Part shown: piece by piece, positions 7,761-13,372 of the stretch
Layout: each line of letters begins with the position of its first letter
How positions within the stretch are numbered: the first letter of the stretch is position 1
Assembly: GCA_958430865.1 (NCBI GenBank)
Contig: CAUDNR010002591.1
Location: 61,304-74,675 of the forward strand
DNA length: 13,372 nucleotides
From: Entrophospora sp. SA101
Taxonomy: Eukaryota > Glomeromycota > Glomeromycetes > Entrophosporales > Entrophosporaceae
Reading direction: 5' to 3'
Position numbers and translations under genes: made by a program
Notes under the pieces: model-generated
What the model was told of the DNA's origin: nothing
Databases searched by the model: none
What the model saw: only the letters and a program-made list of their open reading frames with translations

Positions 7761-8009
7761 TCCTATTTTTGTGGAGATGGTTTCTAAATTTATACTAGTT
7801 ACATGACGAAATTTACTCACTGATGCTGATATCTCGATTTAGTATAATAAATTTCCCGAAACGAACATTGTCCGTTAATTTTACATAAAAATTCTTTGCG
7901 TTTGTATGACTCGTTAAATAACAACAAAAACGAGTGTATTATTCAAATCTATTCATAATTAATTCAAGAATTCAATTACACCAAATGATTGAACTTTTAT
8001 TTAAATAAA
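7761..8009. other. AT-rich DNA, possibly the tail of the preceding element
   Basis: No gene was recognised. No terminal repeat matching the left end at 7285 could be found here, so this stretch cannot be assigned to the element with confidence. Confidence 0.3.
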
Positions 8010-8089
8010 CTATTTCGAAACTCTGAAACTGTTCTTAAACTCCAAAACTATTTTAAAACTTCGAAATCATTTCAAAACTTCAAAACTAT
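8010..8089 (+). repeat. 19-bp minisatellite, four units
   Basis: Four units of exactly 19 bp (8010-8028, 8029-8047, 8048-8066, 8067-8085) plus CTAT follow the approximate consensus CTATTTCAAAACTTCGAAA. Each differs by several substitutions but none by length, which argues for a true tandem array that has aged rather than chance similarity. Confidence 0.75.
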
Positions 8090-8144
8090 AAAAAAAAAGA
8101 AACGTATATTTTTGCAGATCATTCTATAATAATAAATATCCACG

Positions 8145-8173
8145 GAAAATGCGTCTAAAAAATAGGCATTTTC
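8145..8173. repeat. Small perfect inverted repeat
   Basis: GAAAATGC (8145-8152) and GCATTTTC (8166-8173) can form an 8-bp stem with a 13-nt loop. No function is apparent. The rest of 8090-8456 shows no gene; an open frame on the minus strand at 8311-8505 runs into the foldback element and is not convincing. Confidence 0.45.
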
Positions 8174-8456
8174 TGGGAAGTTATTTATTACTTTTTTCAT
8201 CATTGAAAGTTAAGACCTTTTTTACCCATACCAAGTAAGTATATCTGGCCGACTTTCATGTCCGTGCTTCCTTTCGATCAGAGAATAGAGCGGTGGAGAA
8301 TAATTTTAAACTAGCTCCACTTGATACTTGCCTTGAGGGGAAATAGAGTATAAATTTTATAAATAATTCCTTGCATTGGATGTTGTACGAGCAAATTTCT
8401 AATACGAATTATCTTTAAAAACTGCAAAAAACAATATGTGCAAAAAAAATTTTTTG

Positions 8457-8990
8457 TACACTGCACTTTTCCAAATTCGGAAATATCAAATACTGCAATG
8501 ATCAACGTAAATTTGCACTACGTAAAAATTTGATTGGCTGAAATTCCGCCTTTTTCTCCCCTTTTCTTTTCTCAAAAACTCGCATAATATGAAAAAATTT
8601 AACTGTTCATAGATAGTGATCACAATCATCATATTCATGAATATTCAAATCATACAAACATTCCTTAAAATTATGTGATTTTGATAAGTGTTCATAGAAG
8701 GTCTCATGGATGTGTATTCCCATAATCCATCAAAAAACCCATGAAATTCTATTCAAATAAAAAATTAAAATAATTAAATATTTGTTTAAATGGGTTTTTT
8801 ATGGATTATGGGAACACACATCCATGAGACCTTCTATGAACAGTTAAATTTTTTCATATTATGTGAGTTTTTGAGAAAAGAAAAGGAGAAAAAGGCGGGA
8901 TTTCAGCCAATCAAATTTTTACGTAGTGCAAATTTACGTTGATCATTGCAATATTTGGTATTTCCGAATTTGGAAAAGTACTGGACTGTA
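8457..8990. mobile_element. 534-bp foldback MITE with long inverted-repeat arms
   Basis: The left end (TACACTGCACTTTTCC at 8457) and the inverted right end (reverse complement TACAGTCCAGTACTTTTCC, ending at 8990) begin arms that pair over about 155 bp (8457-8612 with 8834-8990) with few mismatches. Pairing resumes for about 55 bp further inside (8690-8745 with about 8788-8833). The loop at about 8746-8787 is A/T-rich. The left arm alone has an extra 85 bp between two copies of GTTCATAG (8605-8612 and 8690-8697), absent opposite. Both ends carry TA, the duplication expected for Tc1/mariner/pogo-type insertion. The element has no coding capacity and would depend on a transposase encoded elsewhere. 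Confidence 0.85.
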
Positions 8991-9049
8991 TTAAATTAGA
9001 ACAAAAAAATTCTCAGAAACAAGGGAACTAGATGATCGAACCTTTAGAA

Positions 9050-9057
9050 TATAAATA
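9050..9057 (+). promoter_or_regulatory. Candidate TATA box of the channel gene
   Basis: TATAAATA is conserved with its flanking ACGTTGTAA in the pseudogene copy at 984-991. It lies 305 bp before the start codon, so transcription from it would give a leader of roughly 250 nt or more, unless a 5' UTR intron is removed. Confidence 0.35.
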
Positions 9058-9310
9058 ACGTTGTAATTTTCTTAACTTCATTTTTTGGTTATTTTGTTGT
9101 CTTGTCCTCTTGTAACTGTGCTTATAATAGTATATTAATAAACATATTTTTAACCATAAAAAAGCAAACTCGAAGAAATAAGGGACTAGTCTTCATACTA
9201 ATCCTGTATAACAAGGAATTGTTAGTAGGACATTATTTTTTGATTTACTATACCAATTATAGTAAAACATATACAGTATATATATTAGCAGAAATTATTA
9301 TTTGTAACTT

Positions 9311-9338
9311 GGACACGATCTCACAACACTGAAAATTT
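9311..9338 (+). promoter_or_regulatory. 28-nt leader block identical in both gene copies
   Basis: The block starting GGACACGATCTCACAAC is identical, base for base, to 1284-1311 in the pseudogene copy, although flanking leader sequence has diverged with indels. In this copy it ends 23 nt before the ATG, just ahead of a run of A. It may be a transcription-start or leader element. The identity itself is certain; a function is inferred. Confidence 0.4.
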
Positions 9339-9361
9339 CCAGTTACAAAAAAAAAAAAAAA

Positions 9362-12300
9362 ATGGAAAAAAAAGACTTTGACTTGAATGATAATAATGAC
9401 ATTATAGAAGTAGTAACAATATTGAATACAGAAAAAAACAAAATATCAATTATTGAAGAAGACAATCATAACTCTAATTTAAATACAAACAATGATGCTA
9501 TTCAACAACATATTGATGAAATAAAATATAGTCCTAATTTAAAATTTTTAATAACTCACAGTAAGGATGAAAAATCTATTGTTGGATGGACAGTTGATCT
9601 TGACAAAGGAACTATCCAGCAAGATAAAGATAATTACTTTAAATATTCCAAAGATGATTTTAAAAAAGATGATGATTCCATTAATATTTTTATAAAAGAT
9701 GTTACTGATAACAAACATATAATTTTATATGATGGTGGATATTATGGTTATTATAGTAAGCAATTGTTAATTAATTAATAATATTTTATTATTATAATAT
9801 CTAAATAATAAAATATTTAAATTATTCAAATTAACTTTTAGGATTTCTTAACTTTACAAAAAAAAAATACTTTGATTTTATAATTAATGGTAAAATACAT
9901 AATAGATATCATGATGGGAAGATTATTACAAATAATGATTTTTTAATGATTGGTGGTAGTGAGTATGATAAATACCCTTTACACAATTTTTCATATGTAA
10001 GTAATGATGATGCAAATGATAAATTGGTTCATAAATCAACATATTATTATATTGGCTGGCTGAGGAGTATTTTTGTAAATTCTGGTAATCTTCTAATTGG
10101 TCCATCAATATTACAATGCAAACATGGAAAAATATCATTTCAAGATAATTATTATTTAGTAGATAATTATTACACTATTATATTTAATAAAGATAATACA
10201 ATAATGTCACTATATTATAAGTATGAGTCAACATTAGTTGTATATTCATTAAAAAATAATATTACTATTTCTTCAAGTAAGTATTTATATATTCTTATTA
10301 TTTGCATGTTATATTAATTCATAAATCTAATAAATATATTTTCTATTTTGTAGCTCAATTGGAATATAATATTGATGTGAAAAAATGTGATTTTATTTAT
10401 TCAACAGATCAATCAGAATATTTATTAGTAATATATTATAATAAAAACACAAAGAGTTATAATTACAAGTTAATGGATCCATATAATCTTGGTGACTTTA
10501 TGGATATTACAGAGTATTTTATTGAAAATCTTTTCAATAATGTAAATGTAAATGAATCTGAAAAAAATATTTTATTTGGACCAACTTTACCAGATGGTAA
10601 AATAACCATAGTTATGAGCAATCAATTGTACATTAAAGAAATAATCAACAATGATATTCAACAAAAAATATATTTAAAGAACAATTATTATTTACATGTA
10701 ATACAAACAGCACAAGAAATATTTGAAATGCTTCCAAGTTATAAAACACCAAAAGAATTTAATATAGAACCTGGAAAATCAATTAAATGGTCAATAGAAT
10801 ATGATGATAAATTTCAAAATATTTATATAAAAGCCCAACAAATTAATGATGGAATGGAAAAAAAATCACCAACAATTGATGAATATGGTCTTAGAAGTCA
10901 TTTTAAATTTAAATATTGTAAATTATTAAATAATGATGATTTAATTTTATTAACAAATAATTGTATGCACATTTTATCAGTTAACAATATAAATTCCAAA
11001 ATATTTACAAAGTTTTTTAAATTTGAAGCTTCTAGTGGTGCAATTGAATCAGCTATTGAAAATAATACAATTGAAGATTATTTATTTGATTTCAGCTATT
11101 GCTTTGGTAATATTAGTAACTCATATATTGATAAACATCAAATTTCTAGACAACCTAGTAAAGAAATGATTTTAACCATGATCAATGATTTTTATTATTT
11201 CAACAAATTTGGAAAGGAAATGTTAGAGATTGCATTAGATATTAATTATAGTACTGTAGTAGAAAAAATAATTAATTCTTGTCTTAGTCATTTTTTAAGT
11301 AATACTGATTTAAATATTAGTTTATTAAAAATAATTATATTAGAATTACCAAGGTTAGAAAAAAATCATTACGCTTTAACATCAAAATTTTTTAGTCAGA
11401 CTTCAATGATATTTTTTCCATTTTGGAAATCTTTTACCAATACAGATATTTTTTATAATGCTAGAGTTGTTGAAAAACCACTTTATAAAGAAAAAAGTTT
11501 TTGGGATTTTTATTATAAATATAATTATATTAAAAAATGCTATAAAAAAATTATGGCTTTTATAAATGATAAATTAAACAACAAATCTTTCAAACCTTGT
11601 GCACAATTAGTAATTCCTTATCCTGGATTACTTACTTACAACAATGAATATTCATTTTGGAAAGAATTATTGTATAAGCCAGCAAATAGTATATTTACTG
11701 AATTAGATACTTTAGAAATATATAAACATTGGAGTGGACAAGTAATCTTGAATTCCAAATGGAATAATTTTGGATTCAAATATTATTTGGGGATTTGGGT
11801 TTTTTATATAACATTTTTATTATGCTTTGCAATTGCAACAACTACTTCACCTGACCAATTATCTGATGAAAATAGAAATTCATTATTAATTACTACAATC
11901 ATCCTTGGGTTGTTCCATCTTAATTTTGAAACGAGACAATTTATTTGGAACCCAATGAAATATATCACTGACTTCTGGAATTATTTTGGTATGATATTAT
12001 TATTATTATTATTAGTTAATTAATTAATTTGATATTTTTATAATGATTATTACTTATTTGATAGACCTTGGAGCATATTACTTACCAATTGTTACTTCAA
12101 TTCTATGGCTATATTATAATGGTTCACCAGCTATTGAGTTGGTTTCATTATCCAATTTGTTATTAGATCTGAAATTTATGCTATTTTTAAGAACATTTAC
12201 ATACTTTGGAAAATATTTTGCAGTCATTATAGGAGTTGCTAAAAAAATTTTCTCATTTTTAATATTATTATTTATAATTATTTTAAGTTTTTCCCATGCA

Positions 12301-13216
12301 TTTTACATTTTATTGAAACCAATTGATGGAAATTTTACACTAGACAGCCCTGATTTCAAAGAGAATGATCCCAATAATCCTTGGAATCTTGCTTCTAAAT
12401 ATTTTACATATTTTACAAATGACAGTTCATATAATCAAAATTCAATTATTGTTCAACAACCTGATGGAAACACAAACATGTTTACAGATTTTCGCTCCTC
12501 AATGCTGGCAACATATAATTTTCTCACAGGTAAAATTTTATATTAATATTATTTAATAATATTTTCAATATGTTTGTTAAAATATTGTAATATAATTGAT
12601 TTTTTTTCAATAGGTGATAGTGGAACATTTGGATCTTGGCAATTACAAGATGATCCATATCTGACATTATTATTTGTTTTATTTTCATTTGTTGTTGTAG
12701 TATATTTGATGAATTTATTCATTGGTCTTCTTAGCAATCAAATTGAAAATTATAACATAGATGAAGCATTTTTGGCTCAAAAGGCAAAAATCATAACAGA
12801 TATTGAATTATTTTATTTACTTCCTAATCAACGTCGTTGGAAAGAATGGTTTCCTGATATTTTGTAAATATACAGATTTTATTTATTTTTATTTCTTTGA
12901 TCAATAAGTGTTTATAATTTTTTTGATACTTTGATATAGATATTATTGGGCACCAATTGAAGACGTTCAAAAGAAAATCAGAGAAATTGATAGCAGTGAT
13001 CCAGAATTTCCTCCATTTATCTCTGAGGAGCTTAGAAAATTGGCAGATGTACCTGAACCAGATGTAAAGGAAAATCTTAAAAAGAATATAAAAGAAATTG
13101 AAAAAAATCTTAAAAATGATATAAAAGAAATTGAAAAAAATCTTAAAAATGATCTTAAGCATAATGAACAGATGATGCAAACATTATTGTTTGAGATTAA
13201 AAATTTAAAAAAATAA
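9362..13216 (+). CDS. TRP-like ion transport domain protein, six exons, 1151 residues
   Basis: Exons: 9362-9755, 9842-10276, 10354-11988, 12065-12529, 12614-12863, 12940-13216. All introns are GT-AG and every junction keeps the frame. Residues 47-77 (HIDEIKYSPNLKFLITHSKD, then VGWTVD) and 453-488 (CKLLNNDDLILLTNNC) look like WD40-type strands, and about 566-635 is a helical linker. Membrane segments lie near 754-772, 786-801, 818-839, 853-878, 883-905 and 993-1017. The pore loop is MLATYNFLTGDSGTFGSW (968-985), and S6 carries YLMNLFIGLLSNQIE (1007-1021), the hallmark of TRP/ion-transport channels. The C-terminus (1103-1151) is a Lys/Asn-rich coiled coil. It probably forms a tetrameric cation channel in a membrane; selectivity cannot be read. 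The S4 region has few basic residues, arguing against voltage gating. The start is chosen because it is the first ATG after the conserved leader and is shared with the pseudogene. Confidence 0.88.
9756..9841 (+). other. Intron 1 of the channel gene (86 nt, phase 1)
   Basis: Donor GTAAGC, acceptor TTTTAG. The intron is conserved in the pseudogene at 1715-1804. Without removal the frame stops at 9776. Joining gives YYSRFLNF and continues in frame into exon 2. Confidence 0.88.
10277..10353 (+). other. Intron 2 of the channel gene (77 nt, phase 1)
   Basis: Donor GTAAGT, acceptor TTTTGTAG. The spliced codon gives ISSTQLEYNI. Reading through would stop at 10315. Confidence 0.88.
11989..12064 (+). 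other. Intron 3 of the channel gene (76 nt, phase 1)
   Basis: Donor GTATGA, acceptor TTGATAG. Joining gives DFWNYFDLGAYYLPIV, a continuous third membrane segment. Reading through would add a run of leucines and stop at 12021, leaving the channel without S4, S5, pore and S6. Confidence 0.88.
12530..12613 (+). other. Intron 4 of the channel gene (84 nt, phase 1)
   Basis: Donor GTAAAA, acceptor TTTTTTTCAATAG. It splits the pore loop: joining produces NFLTGDSGTFGSW, with the glycine codon shared by both exons. Confidence 0.88.
12864..12939 (+). other. Intron 5 of the channel gene (76 nt, phase 2)
   Basis: Donor GTAAAT, acceptor TTGATATAG. Joining gives WFPDILYYWAPIEDV. Retention would stop after WFPDIL at 12865 and remove the C-terminal coiled coil (91 residues). 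Confidence 0.82.
13088..13153 (+). repeat. 33-bp exact tandem duplication inside the last exon
   Basis: Two identical 33-bp units (13088-13120, 13121-13153) encode IKEIEKNLKND twice. Eleven residues is a hendecad period, so the coiled coil stays in register. The unit that precedes them (KENLKKN) looks like a partial third copy. Confidence 0.95.
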
Positions 13217-13276
13217 TTGTTATCATTTATTTTTATAGAATTCATTGTATATTGTCAATTAATAATGTTTTGTATG

Positions 13277-13304
13277 GTGTGAGATCAAAAATTCTGTCTC
13301 ACAC
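13277..13304. repeat. 8-bp perfect inverted repeat downstream of the channel gene
   Basis: GTGTGAGA (13277-13284) and TCTCACAC (13297-13304) form a perfect 8-bp stem with a 12-nt loop, about 60 bp after the stop codon. A second stem, CAAATC-TATT-GATTTG, starts at 13303. They may fold in the 3' UTR or be an end of a repeat cut by the window edge. No clear AATAAA polyadenylation signal was found between 13217 and 13372. Confidence 0.5.
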
Positions 13305-13372
13305 AAATCTATTGATTTGGTTATAATATTATTTATCCCTTCCTATGGCAGTATCCAGTTGTGTAATTCTTT

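Larger units (their letters stand above)
9026..10265 (+). repeat. Segmental duplicate (copy B), carrying the intact gene start
   Basis: This is the partner of 957-2215. Similarity begins at GAACTAGATGAT and runs through the upstream region, exon 1, intron 1 and most of exon 2. This copy keeps open frames through both exons, while the other copy has frameshifts and deletions. Confidence 0.85.

Noticed and set aside
8010..8089. CRISPR-like array
   Set aside because: The 19-bp units abut directly without spacers and diverge from each other; this is a minisatellite in a eukaryotic genome.
9102..9332. 76-codon open frame upstream of the channel gene
   Set aside because: It lies in the conserved leader block. 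The corresponding part of copy A is interrupted and differs by indels, so there is no sign of protein-level conservation.
9926..10138. 70-codon open frame on the minus strand
   Set aside because: It is antisense to exon 2 of the channel gene, whose plus-strand frame is supported by splice junctions and by the paralogous copy.
12365..12556. 63-codon plus-strand open frame inside exon 4
   Set aside because: It is in a different phase from the channel frame and has low-complexity composition; a shadow of the real exon.
12824..13245. Two long open frames on the minus strand (12824-13180 and 12967-13245)
   Set aside because: They are antisense to the last exons of the channel gene. The Lys/Asn/Glu-rich coiled coil read backwards gives Phe/Ile-rich repeats, so the frames are a by-product of codon composition.
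1..13372. tRNA, rRNA or other structured RNA genes
   Set aside because: I looked for tRNA box A/B-like pairs and conserved rRNA words by eye and saw none. A covariance-model scan would be needed to exclude degenerate ones.

Overview
The window is eukaryotic, very AT-rich DNA (long A/T runs, codons almost all A/T-ending) with short GT-AG introns of about 64-90 nt. It most likely comes from a fungus. Lineage-expanded families sitting side by side (TRP-like ion channels with a long propeller-like N-terminus, F-box/LRR proteins, BED-finger and pogo/Tigger-like transposon debris) suggest an arbuscular mycorrhizal fungus of the Glomeromycotina, such as Rhizophagus. That placement is inference from recalled family resemblance, not a database result.

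One complete gene stands out, on the + strand at 9362-13216: six exons and five introns encoding a predicted 1151-residue TRP-like cation channel. It has a long cytosolic N-terminus with WD40-like strands, six membrane segments with a pore loop before S6, and a lysine/asparagine-rich C-terminal coiled coil containing an exact 33-bp tandem duplication. Its upstream region (9026-9361) holds a TATAAATA box and a 28-nt block that is conserved in a second copy.

That second copy, at 957-2215, is a decayed and truncated paralogue of the promoter, exon 1, intron 1 and exon 2 of the channel gene, in the same orientation about 8 kb upstream. It keeps the intron, so it arose by DNA duplication rather than retroposition.

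The 7 kb between the two copies is a gene and transposon graveyard. It holds terminal sequences of pogo/Tigger-like elements (2579, 7285), an (ACGC/AC)n microsatellite beside a GC-richer LTR-like block (3150-3480), two unassigned coding-like scraps (3657-3821, 4230-4391), a BED-finger relic (5051-5158, minus), a frameshifted multi-exon pseudogene with a recognisable intron (5242-5820, plus), an F-box/LRR pseudogene (6134-6560, minus), a gag-like scrap (6723-6866, minus) and a coding-like tail (7101-7271, plus). Further on come an element with nine AARCCGAA motifs (7285-7760), a 19-bp minisatellite (8010-8089) and a 534-bp foldback MITE (8457-8990) that ends 35 bp before the channel gene's conserved upstream block. 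A pogo-like helix-turn-helix relic lies at 273-459 (minus).

The genes do not form an operon or a pathway. The coherent story is one live channel gene, its dead paralogue, and repeat-driven rearrangement between them. I found no tRNA, rRNA or CRISPR array. I see no convincing new multi-gene system; the most unusual items are the channel's architecture, the foldback element beside its promoter, and the repeated-motif element.
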